Shown piece by piece: positions 36,084 through 45,747 of a stretch of 64,000 bases of DNA. This DNA is from a virus: the IMG/VR virus record IMGVR_UViG_3300008954_000020, positions 38,579-102,578 of that record, one strand, 5' to 3'. The stretch's first letter is position 1, and each line of letters begins with the position of its first letter. The notes beneath the pieces were generated by a model that was given only the letters and a program-made list of their open reading frames with translations, was not told where the DNA came from and made no database searches. The translations under genes and the position numbers were made by a program.

Positions 36084-39000
36084 GTTACTGCTATTGCTCT
36101 CAAGTCCTTGACCATAGGATATTGGTTTCCCAGACCCGCTTTAGTTTGATACATCACAAACTTAACTTGGAATTGTCCAAATTCAGATTCTTGTGCAAGT
36201 TTATATTCAATCTCTCTAAATCCAGTTCCTTTTGGCGGTGTTGCGGTTGGAAGTATTCGTACCCACTTCTCTCTTCGGATACTAGTTTCTGATTGTTCTT
36301 CTAGTGTTCGTGCAAACACATGAATGTCTGTTCCAACAGGAACATCTTGTGTTAAAAATACACTTAGTCCCAGTGCATTAATGCCTTCTTCAAGAACAAC
36401 AGGGGATGTGATATACCTTACAAGTGGTGCATTATCGCCCCATGAGTTCGGTTCATATTCCCCGTTGTAGTTGCCGGAAGCGGCTGCAGATACTCCAGCA
36501 TTTGCCGTAACACCATTAATAAGTTGCTGGTCATAAACAACATCAAGATTTTTGTTATTATCAATGAGGTATTCCGTAACGCTTATACCCATTCGTTCAG
36601 CATCAATAACAGGACTTAAGAATTGTGACCCAGTAAATTTAATTTTATGAATTAATGATTGTTGACCTGATGAGGAGTCAGCTCCTTGTCCTGTTCCACT
36701 GCCGGATGAAAGAATTACAGATTTTCTTTCGTCCATGAGGGAAATCCCACCCTCTCTAGACGGTATGGTTTGATGAACATTAGAACCAAACTGAGCCACT
36801 GTTTGTACTAAAGTACTGTGTGATATACTTGTATCGCCCGGCGACATTTGTGTAAAGTTAGGTTGAAGTTCATGGAATCGTTGATGTCTATATGTGCCAC
36901 TTCCTTCACCACCTTCGATGGTGTGGAAATGATTTGTAGCGACTTCTTCAAGAGTTCCAAGGTCAGCAGATAAATCTAATGAACCTTCCAATCCAGATGG
37001 TGTGAAATCACAGATGGAAAATCGGAAACACATGTCTGAATTTTGGTCGGCAGTCCAAGTACTTGCATTTTGTGACTTAAAGAATGAACCCGTATATGGT
37101 TGTGCTGTAATTTTAGTACTGCCCAAGGTTCCATCACTATTCAGTTTATATTCGCCCATTGTCGAATACCAAACTTCATATTTGTCACTATTGGAAATAA
37201 CTACAATGCAATATTCTCCAGGCGTTAGATATACTGGAGTTGAGAAATTGAATCTGGTCTTGTCGGTGCCCGATGCAGTCCAATCTGTTTTCGCAACACA
37301 ATCAACGGGGTCAAGAACAACCTTCGACATAGGAATATGTTCGCCCGAACTCGGATAACCATTTACCATAGGACGAATTTCTACCGAAACTGGTAAACTT
37401 TCGTCTATCTGTGCAAAGAACAAATCGACACTCTTTGCAAAGACACCATTTGGATATTCGTCTGCACTAATCATAATAGATTGTGCGACCGGATCAATCC
37501 ACCTTCTTGTCGTGTTGCCAACTTCTTGCCATCCAGCATCTGTTCGCTGTACCCGAGATCGTCGGACTGATGTAGTAACACTTGTTGCTTGAACAACCTG
37601 TAATAATCCTGTTGCCGTATATTCGGCATCAGCAAAAGTTGATTCAAGTTGTGCAGAATTGCCTTCGTGGTCAGTTAATTTGAATTGTCTTCCACCCGTT
37701 CGGAAATCTCCAGCAGGCAAGTCAAAATGAAGTCCAATCTTGCCGTTTCCGTCTGTTGTTAGAGCACCACCTAAATCACCAGTGATATCTCCGCCGAGTG
37801 CTTCTGTAAGAATACTAGCCCGACCACTACCATAACTAGCAAGAGTACAATATTCGGTCACGGCTTGTCCATCGAAGAATGGATATACTCTTGTATTTGG
37901 CCTTAGTCCAGTTGCTGTGATTCGAATATTCTTTGCTCGCATGAAAGGAATATTTGAAGTTTCAACAACTCTGTCGCCCAAATTCATTGTAGTGTTCGTT
38001 GTACTTTCAGTGGTCTGAAATCGTTGGGTTCGGACAGAAGCCATTCCATCCATTGTTCGGTTGCTTGTTCGTCTTTCTTGCACTTGTACAGACCCAGAAG
38101 GTAGATTGAATTCGTTGAGAGCTGCCTGTCTTGCTGCAATCTCAGCAGTAGTGGTTTGTTGCTCAGTCCACCAATTCCTGCCCCACCAGTTGCCTCGGTT
38201 GTTATTCAAGACGGCTGCTCGGGCAGCTCGGGCAGCTCCGGCCGCCTGATTGAGGGAACCGGCAACACCAGCGACCGTGAGATTTGTGCCTGCAACAACA
38301 GTTCCCAATTGGTCAGTAATGTTTGCAAGGCCCTGTACTCTAGCATCAATAGTTTGGGATAAAGCTTGGGCAGGTAATCGTGTTGTGTCAGTCCATGTAT
38401 CTGTTTCTGGTCGGAGTTTAATATCACCTGTGAAACTAACAACATTATAGGGATTAACACTAATTTTTGCAGACCTAACCACTTGCTCGATGAGGTGTAC
38501 TCTGCTAGAACTTAATACATAACAATCATCATCCGTTAATACTAATCCTTCAATAGAACCTTTTTGTACTAGATCAACATTATCAGAAGCCTGGGGGCAA
38601 TATGCAGCATTCATCATATCATCAATCAGAATATTATAGTCAGGATTGGTTGCATCACCAATATTATGACCTGTAAATGGGTCTACCAAAATACCATTTT
38701 TAAATCGTGGAAGACCGTTTGCATCTACTATCATAGAATTTTCGGCACTTTGTTCCATCAAAGACAAAGCAGTATAATATTCCATCCTATCGACTTTAGA
38801 TTTAATCTTACCAATGTCTCTCATAGTATATCGTTTGTTGTCTTCGATGTTTACACGAATATCATTGATGTGGTAAACATAAGGAGGAATACTAATAGTT
38901 GCTAACAACATTCCATCTGTAACTGATTCGGGCCTCCGTCTTCGTACAGAAGGCGTTCCTTGTACCAATTTTAATACCTTGTCATTTCGAAGATACAGGA

Positions 39001-41665
39001 AATCTATACGACCCATGTAATGTTGATAATCTACTTCAATGGCATTTAAGTCATCACTTGTGCTGTGATAGGGAACAAAGACTGTATTGAAGTTTGTCGA
39101 ATCAGCAACATTTTCTCTTGCAGGTCGGAAGTCTAAACAATCTCGTAAAGAAACCATACCAAGTGCTCTTGTCCAAACTGCGGGTATGGTTTCGTAATCA
39201 GGATATGAATCGGCCGTAAATGGCCCAAATCCTCCACCACTGTTGTTGCCGGAACTGTGGGAGTAATAATCAAAATTCACTGTAACCTGTCCACCTGATG
39301 TCAATCCAGCAGAATTCATTGCAACCAAAGTAGCATGGTCGTAGAAACTTGGTTTGTTTCCCAAGTCGATGAAGAATTTATCTGTTATGTCTGTATCGTT
39401 AGGCCCTGAGATACCATTAATTTTGTAGATATCACTGTATGGTATTTTGCCTTCTACTAGTCCGTTTGAATTTACTGTGGCCATCGTGACAGTTGCTGAG
39501 GCGCCTTCAACCTTTGTCTTCGTTCTTCGAATGATATGACTATCAGAACCAGAATCATTAATCACCACATTTGCAAATACCTTAACATTTTTGTTTTGCC
39601 ATGCCGACCCCACCTTAAATTTTAAGTTTGTTCGGCCTACTCCAGTGTCATCAGTATTGTCATAGAAGTAAACTTCATTTGTGCCCGGCGAAGCAGATTC
39701 GGTAGGAGTTAAGAACATGCCATCGGCGGCATTTATACCATAAACTTGAACAGAGTTCACAGAAATCGCTTCACTTCCTGAAGTGAGTGGAAATTGTACT
39801 CTGGTACTGTTAGGTGCTATCGACTCGTTTATATCACTTGTAGATATTTCACCAATGTATGAAGAGTTAGTAGTAGCATTAATACAGACCCGTGCAGTAT
39901 AGTCCAATCCTGTAACAGTTTTTAAACCATTGTTAGCTATCTCAAATACATTTCCCGTAAATCTGGATTCGAAACCAGTGGTTTGATATGAATTGGTTGC
40001 ATCTTTACCATGTGTGGGGGAAATTGTCATATATTTGTCACCCGCAACATTATCGTGAACAAAACCATCGATTCGTGTATTTGCAGAGGCACCATGAATA
40101 GTGTTTGTAAGATAGAATGGGTATCGAACACCACCACAAACGCCCATTTCAATATCGGCAAGGAATACCGAAGCATAGTCCGTTCCACTAGAAATTAGAG
40201 TTTGAATTCGTCCTTTACCAATAACACCACCAGAGTTTCCTACAGCACCAGCCGTTGTTCCGTCAAGAGCCAACCCAGTTGGGCCGACAAAATAGACTTC
40301 ATCCATATTGTCAAAATCAGTTGTGGTTGTTCCTAATGTAATTCCGCCAGCACTGTTCGTAACTTTAACATGAAGACCCAAGTTAGTAATAACATTTTCA
40401 CCAGATACAGTGCCAGTGGCAGTAGAACCTCTGGTTTTATCTGCGGAAATTAAAGTTTCGCCGAATGTATTGTATTCAAATCCTTCAACATATGCTTTAC
40501 CTCGACCAAGTTTCAGAACAAACTTTCCTGTTTCACCACCCTGATCGGCCGTGAACATACCATCCCTATGATTATCATCGGCCGAATTTCTTAAATGTTC
40601 TCGTAGTTCCAAATTAAATCCAGATACAACATAGTTTCCAGATTCATCATAAGTTCGTTGTGCAAGATAATCATCAACTCCAGAATATCCTGTTCGAATT
40701 AATTTGTTTTGAATATTTCCATTATGTAATCGTACAAGTTCGAAATAATTTGCTTCCGAAACAAGGGAATTATCAACTTCTGTAGAGTCGCCCGTACCAT
40801 ATACTGTAAAATCTCGTTGTCCGAGAGTCAGAGACATCTTATATCGGTCAGCGCCAGGAGCTGTAAAGTTTGATGTGCCTTCCGAACCATCTAATAATGA
40901 ACTATCGCTAGTATAATCAACAACACTATGACCTATTTCAAATCCAACACTTTTTGTAGATTCGTCTTCGTATAATCTAACCGTTCTTGTTACTGGCCCA
41001 ACAACGATATCGTGTGTATCATATGGAATATAATTTTGTTTGTCAGTCTTTACAAAGAACTTATCAACATAGAAAAGGCCTTCATCAACCGTTACTACAT
41101 TTCCCTTACCTGTGAGACTATATCCTGTGATGCCAGTTTCTTCGGTTGATAAAGCGGTAGGAATTGTTAGGTTTGTTGAATTAGCAACATCGCTTTCCGC
41201 ACTTAAAGATCGGAATACATCACCTACTCCAAATGTAGCCCCCGACATTTCATTGAGGAAGAAGATATCATAGGGATCATCGGCCGTGGAAGGAACAACA
41301 GCAACAACTCTTGCTTTTTTATATCCATCACTGTTACCATTGGTAATTAAATCTGCATAATCTGTTCCTGTCGAACCATAAATATTTTCACCAAGAAATA
41401 CAGTTGGGTCAACTCCTTCAATGGGGGTTGTTCGAACAAAAGAATTAAGAGATACACCAATATCTCCACCTAAGATGACAGTCTTTTCTTCAAACATATG
41501 GTTTCCGAATTTACCAATTTGGTCTTGAAGAAGTGTTTGTAATTGTGTTAATTCTCTACCCTGAACAGCACGGCCCGGCCTAAAAAGAAGACGAAGAAAA
41601 CCTTTAGCGTCATCGAAGTCATCATAATATGGGGAAATATTTGTTGTAGGATTATTATATGTCAT
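36080..41665 (-). CDS. Very large baseplate/fibre-connector structural protein (DUF4815-like)
   Basis: 1861 residues, the largest gene in the window. The first 70 residues (YYDDFDDAKGFLRLLFRPGRAVQGRELTQLQ) match the DUF4815 N-terminus of virion proteins in marine T4-like phages. A long beta-rich middle follows, an Ala/Arg-rich helical segment lies near residue 1150 (AAGAARAARAAVL), and then come Ig-like and jelly-roll-like sections. It lies between gp8 and the fibres, where T4 has genes 9-11, so it probably connects baseplate wedges to fibres. No enzymatic motif is seen. Confidence 0.7.
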   Translation of the reverse strand: MTYNNPTTNISPYYDDFDDAKGFLRLLFRPGRAVQGRELTQLQTLLQDQIGKFGNHMFEEKTVILGGDIGVSLNSFVRTTPIEGVDPTVFLGENIYGSTGTDYADLITNGNSDGYKKARVVAVVPSTADDPYDIFFLNEMSGATFGVGDVFRSLSAESDVANSTNLTIPTALSTEETGITGYSLTGKGNVVTVDEGLFYVDKFFVKTDKQNYIPYDTHDIVVGPVTRTVRLYEDESTKSVGFEIGHSVVDYTSDSSLLDGSEGTSNFTAPGADRYKMSLTLGQRDFTVYGTGDSTEVDNSLVSEANYFELVRLHNGNIQNKLIRTGYSGVDDYLAQRTYDESGNYVVSGFNLELREHLRNSADDNHRDGMFTADQGGETGKFVLKLGRGKAYVEGFEYNTFGETLISADKTRGSTATGTVSGENVITNLGLHVKVTNSAGGITLGTTTTDFDNMDEVYFVGPTGLALDGTTAGAVGNSGGVIGKGRIQTLISSGTDYASVFLADIEMGVCGGVRYPFYLTNTIHGASANTRIDGFVHDNVAGDKYMTISPTHGKDATNSYQTTGFESRFTGNVFEIANNGLKTVTGLDYTARVCINATTNSSYIGEISTSDINESIAPNSTRVQFPLTSGSEAISVNSVQVYGINAADGMFLTPTESASPGTNEVYFYDNTDDTGVGRTNLKFKVGSAWQNKNVKVFANVVINDSGSDSHIIRRTKTKVEGASATVTMATVNSNGLVEGKIPYSDIYKINGISGPNDTDITDKFFIDLGNKPSFYDHATLVAMNSAGLTSGGQVTVNFDYYSHSSGNNSGGGFGPFTADSYPDYETIPAVWTRALGMVSLRDCLDFRPARENVADSTNFNTVFVPYHSTSDDLNAIEVDYQHYMGRIDFLYLRNDKVLKLVQGTPSVRRRRPESVTDGMLLATISIPPYVYHINDIRVNIEDNKRYTMRDIGKIKSKVDRMEYYTALSLMEQSAENSMIVDANGLPRFKNGILVDPFTGHNIGDATNPDYNILIDDMMNAAYCPQASDNVDLVQKGSIEGLVLTDDDCYVLSSSRVHLIEQVVRSAKISVNPYNVVSFTGDIKLRPETDTWTDTTRLPAQALSQTIDARVQGLANITDQLGTVVAGTNLTVAGVAGSLNQAAGAARAARAAVLNNNRGNWWGRNWWTEQQTTTAEIAARQAALNEFNLPSGSVQVQERRTSNRTMDGMASVRTQRFQTTESTTNTTMNLGDRVVETSNIPFMRAKNIRITATGLRPNTRVYPFFDGQAVTEYCTLASYGSGRASILTEALGGDITGDLGGALTTDGNGKIGLHFDLPAGDFRTGGRQFKLTDHEGNSAQLESTFADAEYTATGLLQVVQATSVTTSVRRSRVQRTDAGWQEVGNTTRRWIDPVAQSIMISADEYPNGVFAKSVDLFFAQIDESLPVSVEIRPMVNGYPSSGEHIPMSKVVLDPVDCVAKTDWTASGTDKTRFNFSTPVYLTPGEYCIVVISNSDKYEVWYSTMGEYKLNSDGTLGSTKITAQPYTGSFFKSQNASTWTADQNSDMCFRFSICDFTPSGLEGSLDLSADLGTLEEVATNHFHTIEGGEGSGTYRHQRFHELQPNFTQMSPGDTSISHSTLVQTVAQFGSNVHQTIPSREGGISLMDERKSVILSSGSGTGQGADSSSGQQSLIHKIKFTGSQFLSPVIDAERMGISVTEYLIDNNKNLDVVYDQQLINGVTANAGVSAAASGNYNGEYEPNSWGDNAPLVRYITSPVVLEEGINALGLSVFLTQDVPVGTDIHVFARTLEEQSETSIRREKWVRILPTATPPKGTGFREIEYKLAQESEFGQFQVKFVMYQTKAGLGNQYPMVKDLRAIAVT

Positions 41666-41675
41666 TTAATTCCTC

Positions 41676-43751
41676 TCAAAAACCTATTTGGATTTTGATT
41701 TCTTCTTCTTGTTGAGCAGTCCGTGAAACGGGTTGCATATTCTGTATATATAACACTTCGCCCGAGTCATAATTTAAATCTGGGCCAGTAATTCCAGTAA
41801 CATATCCCATTGTTGAACCCGCTGAACTGTAAATATAATCACCAGCGGTTAATACCCCAAGATAGTCAATTCCGTTCACCAATCCTGTTCCTGCAATTCC
41901 CGTAGTACCCAACGACCAATTCAATGTACGGAAACTTGCACCACTTATTCCGCTGGTGTAATTAGAGTACACATCATCTGGTGTAAAACTAGAACTATCA
42001 TATTCTATACCGCCTGTGGCCGTAACATAAACCCTTGCAGTTTGATTGAAAAATGAAATTGCAGACGATGATTGTGTTATAGAATCAAATCTTCCTTCGT
42101 TTGCACCACTAGCACCAAAGGTTAATGTTTGTTCGGCCGAAGATGCTGTGTTGCCTGTTATGATTTCAATCCAAGATAACTTTTCATTAAGCAAAAAATC
42201 ACCAGAAGGTTGTTCTACCGTGAGTGTCCCAGTAACAACCGTTGATGGTGACCAAGAGACAACTTTGGCCAAAGTTTGGGATACAGCACCCATTATGTGT
42301 GTGTTGACATAATCATTGGGTTGATTGAATTCGGTTCCATCAAAATCAGTTCCAGTTATTTGATTAACTTTGATTTCATATTGGTCGGAAATATGTTTAC
42401 CAGCAACTAAATTAGAATATAGTGCATTGTTATAATCCGCACTCAGTGTTGGATTTTTAATAATTCCAAATTGTCTAAACTCATTTCCTGCTGATAATCC
42501 CAATGCATCAAATTCCGATGTTTTAAGACTAGTTAAAATTATGATGGTGTTTGCACCAAGTTCTGTTCTTGGGTCTGCACCATGGCCACCGGCCGGCGAA
42601 GAAACAAAATTAAAAGTTGCTTCACCGAGTAACAATTCTTCAGCATTTCCTCGGTGTTGATCTACCGTGCTGGTTCCATCACTATATGGGCCAGTTACGC
42701 CGGGATATACAGAATAATTAACGGTTGTATATCCCGAACCGGCATTAATAACCTCAGCTCCATCTATTCGTTTGTTTGCATCTAGTGTAGGAACGACAAG
42801 TAATCCAGTTCCGTCACCAAATGTAGTAATACTTGGAACGATTTGTGCTTCGCTGATTGCATTGACATCGTTATCTGTTGTTGAGTCTGGTTGAAGTGTC
42901 CAAGCAGTATCAACAAAAAAAGTTGCACCCGTATTTCCTGTAATCTTTCGAACTTGACCCTCACCATAACCTTCTACAATTTTTACGGTATAATCTGTAT
43001 AAATATTTTCTTGTGAAGTTGGTAGGCCAGGAATTTGTATAGCAGTTATACCAGCAGCGCCCGAATATCCAGATGGAAGGGTTCCAACTGGCATTCCAGC
43101 ACCCGTTGATCCTAGTGGGAACGCTGCTCCGTTGTTTGACGCATTAACGACATCAAAAGACCCATTAACGGCAGCATCTTGAACAGCATATTGGTCAACC
43201 ATATTTTGTGTTACATCAGTTGATGCTGCAAATTTTACTGGAATTTTATATGGTGTTTCAAAACTCAAGTCAGATTCGGCAACAGAGAACATATATTTCC
43301 ATGAATATCCATCAGGAGTTGATATAGGAATGGTTTTTCTTCCTGTTGGCATATTGACAGAAGCGGTTGCTCCGTTGTTTGACAAACACTTATAGATGTT
43401 ATTTTCTGGAGTTGTGACAAAGAAGTTACTACTTCCTTGTGGAAGTGATTCATCCCACAAATCTACATTGTCTGTGTATTCGGTATATACTTGACCCGTT
43501 ATCCACGGGAATTTATTTACAACTAAATTTACATCTTGTTCGGTAATTCGCTTTAAAAAGAAAGAGTTTCTAAATGCGTACAATTCGTCTTCTACGGCAT
43601 CCACTGAGTTTGGTGGTTGAGATTCACTCGGCCAGGAATTTATTTTACCAACAAATAAATAGTAAGTATCTTCAGAGTTTAAACTATACTCTTTAAGAAT
43701 CTCTTGTGCAATATCTGCTTTATAATTTTGTTTGAAGATTGCTAATGCCAT
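41676..43751 (-). CDS. gp8: Baseplate wedge protein gp8
   Basis: 691 residues, twice T4 gp8 (334). The N-terminal part (TYYLFVGKINSWPSESQPPNSVDAVEDE, FVTTPENNIYKCLSNN, TPDGYSWKYMFSV) and the last 25 residues (ending EEEIKIQIGF) follow the T4 gp8 pattern. The extra length is a Gly/Ser/Thr-rich insertion in between. The order gp6, 663-residue protein, gp8 supports the call. It has an AGAGG-like ribosome site and a tight gap to its neighbours. Confidence 0.78.
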   Translation of the reverse strand: MALAIFKQNYKADIAQEILKEYSLNSEDTYYLFVGKINSWPSESQPPNSVDAVEDELYAFRNSFFLKRITEQDVNLVVNKFPWITGQVYTEYTDNVDLWDESLPQGSSNFFVTTPENNIYKCLSNNGATASVNMPTGRKTIPISTPDGYSWKYMFSVAESDLSFETPYKIPVKFAASTDVTQNMVDQYAVQDAAVNGSFDVVNASNNGAAFPLGSTGAGMPVGTLPSGYSGAAGITAIQIPGLPTSQENIYTDYTVKIVEGYGEGQVRKITGNTGATFFVDTAWTLQPDSTTDNDVNAISEAQIVPSITTFGDGTGLLVVPTLDANKRIDGAEVINAGSGYTTVNYSVYPGVTGPYSDGTSTVDQHRGNAEELLLGEATFNFVSSPAGGHGADPRTELGANTIIILTSLKTSEFDALGLSAGNEFRQFGIIKNPTLSADYNNALYSNLVAGKHISDQYEIKVNQITGTDFDGTEFNQPNDYVNTHIMGAVSQTLAKVVSWSPSTVVTGTLTVEQPSGDFLLNEKLSWIEIITGNTASSAEQTLTFGASGANEGRFDSITQSSSAISFFNQTARVYVTATGGIEYDSSSFTPDDVYSNYTSGISGASFRTLNWSLGTTGIAGTGLVNGIDYLGVLTAGDYIYSSAGSTMGYVTGITGPDLNYDSGEVLYIQNMQPVSRTAQQEEEIKIQIGF

Positions 43752-45743
43752 TTAGTTACCTGTGTTCCCTGCTGTACTGCCTGATAGTGCGACATATGGG
43801 TGATTCAAAGAAACAGCAACAGAAACGCTGCCTCCGAGTGTGAATTCCCTGACCCCGCCTGCTTCAGAGTTCATCGTTAATATATCTATGCTTCCAAAAG
43901 TCGCACCGTCTGGAATTTCACCACCAATTCGTAGATTTGGATGATTGTAAATAACCCAATGGTTTCGACCATACTCTGACCCCAGTATTTCGGGGGTGTG
44001 TTCATAGGGAGAATCGTTTGTACTACTAGAACCACCCAACGAAGAAGCCGAAGCACCCGAATTGCTATGAATTAAACTACCACTTTCTGATACAGTTCCA
44101 TTTCCTCGTCTTGTTCTATAAATCGATGCCGTATATCCTTCGGCAGAACCGTGTATGGTATCACCATCTGAAAAAGTTAATCCGCCCGAAAAGTTCATCA
44201 GTCGGAGATAACCTGTCATCCCTGTTCCACCAAATTCTCTTGGAGCTCCAAATGTTCCACCAAGGATGTTTGGAATGACAGACCAATTAAACACCTCTGC
44301 GGTTTTTCCTCCTGATGATGTTACGCCTTCTTCATATGAAAATTCAGTTCCATTAAATCCAGCAGCAGTGTTGCTTGTTACTACAATTAATCCGCCAGTA
44401 TCTCCCATGCAATGATCGGTTAATTCTGACCTTGGGTTATATCCATAGGGGTATAATCCATCGACAGACCCACCCTCAAAGTCAGGTAAAGCATTAAATC
44501 CCAAATTGGCAGATGTTAAAAAGGTATATGGCGTATAGTGTCCAATAAAAGGAATAACCTTGCCTGTCATCCTTGCAGAGAACGGCAAATCAGATTGTAA
44601 TTCTCTGCGAATCTGAACTTGTGCAAACAAATTCATTCCTGATGGGTGAATTGTCTTCTTTACTAATTCTTTAAATCTATCAAGAACCAAATCGGATTTT
44701 ATAACATATGAATAGTTTTGATAATACCAAGAGTCTTGAATCTTTTTTCCAGAACTTAACCAACCACCCTCGTTTAACCATCGACCATCACTTTGGTAGT
44801 ATGGGCCAGTTATAGCAGTTATTTCGGCACCACCAGATACACCCAATCCTCGCCGAGTAATAGTAACATCTGGTGTGCTTGTATAATTGGTTCCGTTATC
44901 GGTTATATTGAAGCTCAACAATGATCCATTTGCATCAACTCCCGACACATATCCCTTTGCGCCTGCACCAAGACCACCTCCAGAAAAATTCAATTGATCA
45001 CCAAGAACATAACCCGAACCAGCGTCTTGTATAGTCACACCAGTAACCGTACTCAACACTCTTTCAGTTATTATTTCGCCCGTAGGTAACAAAATGTTTA
45101 TCTTACCACCAACTACAAATTTATTTGAATCGTAAACATTTTCTAATTTAAATTCTGTAACAGTGAGAGATAGCCCCTCACCAGAATATTGCACTATATC
45201 AGATATAATGCCGTGGGCCTCAATCACACCTGTCGTGGGATGTACCTGCGAAAATTTCAACCCCATTGTATTGGATAGTTTGCTTTTGTTTTTACTTGTA
45301 ACTTTTATTACGAAATCTTTTTGCCATGTACCTCCTGAAACAATCAACATATCTTCCTTTGGCATATACAATTCAGCAGATGTATTGTAAAACAGTTGGA
45401 ACAATAAATTGAAACTCTTTTCACTACCTCTTGCGGCATAAAAGTCTTTTATGTTTTTTATTAGATTATCTTCACTTACCTTTTTTCCTGTGTCTGGATT
45501 AACAGCCAGTTCAAGTGGAAAATTCTTTAAATACATGTCTTTAAAATTAGAAACAAAAGATTCTAGTGTGTCATCAATATCAGCATAATCCATGAGTTTT
45601 GCTGAACCATATGTGGCATTAGGGTCTTGTTCCATAAATTCATAATACGCTTCTAGAAACGATCTAAACATAGGATGGTCAGCCCTGACAAAATCAGGTA
45701 ACTGAGAATCTATATGTGAAGAAATGTATCTTTGGTCAACCAT
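43752..45743 (-). CDS. Baseplate wedge protein, gp7-like
   Basis: 663 residues. The N-terminus (LPDFVRADHPMFRSFLEAYYEFMEQ, then FYAARGSEKSFNLLFQLFYNTSAELYMPKEDM) is a strong family mark of a wedge protein placed between gp6 and gp8 in marine T4-like phages, where it is taken as the counterpart of T4 gp7 (1032 residues). The later half carries repeated beta sections (TIQDAGSGYVLGDQLNFSGGGLGAGAKG) and a Ser-rich stretch (SNSGASASSLGGSSSTND). Identity as gp7 is by position. Confidence 0.6.
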   Translation of the reverse strand: MVDQRYISSHIDSQLPDFVRADHPMFRSFLEAYYEFMEQDPNATYGSAKLMDYADIDDTLESFVSNFKDMYLKNFPLELAVNPDTGKKVSEDNLIKNIKDFYAARGSEKSFNLLFQLFYNTSAELYMPKEDMLIVSGGTWQKDFVIKVTSKNKSKLSNTMGLKFSQVHPTTGVIEAHGIISDIVQYSGEGLSLTVTEFKLENVYDSNKFVVGGKINILLPTGEIITERVLSTVTGVTIQDAGSGYVLGDQLNFSGGGLGAGAKGYVSGVDANGSLLSFNITDNGTNYTSTPDVTITRRGLGVSGGAEITAITGPYYQSDGRWLNEGGWLSSGKKIQDSWYYQNYSYVIKSDLVLDRFKELVKKTIHPSGMNLFAQVQIRRELQSDLPFSARMTGKVIPFIGHYTPYTFLTSANLGFNALPDFEGGSVDGLYPYGYNPRSELTDHCMGDTGGLIVVTSNTAAGFNGTEFSYEEGVTSSGGKTAEVFNWSVIPNILGGTFGAPREFGGTGMTGYLRLMNFSGGLTFSDGDTIHGSAEGYTASIYRTRRGNGTVSESGSLIHSNSGASASSLGGSSSTNDSPYEHTPEILGSEYGRNHWVIYNHPNLRIGGEIPDGATFGSIDILTMNSEAGGVREFTLGGSVSVAVSLNHPYVALSGSTAGNTGN

Positions 45744-45747
45744 TTAT

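Noticed and set aside
42998-43005. TATAAATA on the plus strand inside gp8
   Set aside because: No plus-strand gene follows for more than 11 kb; likely chance in AT-rich DNA.
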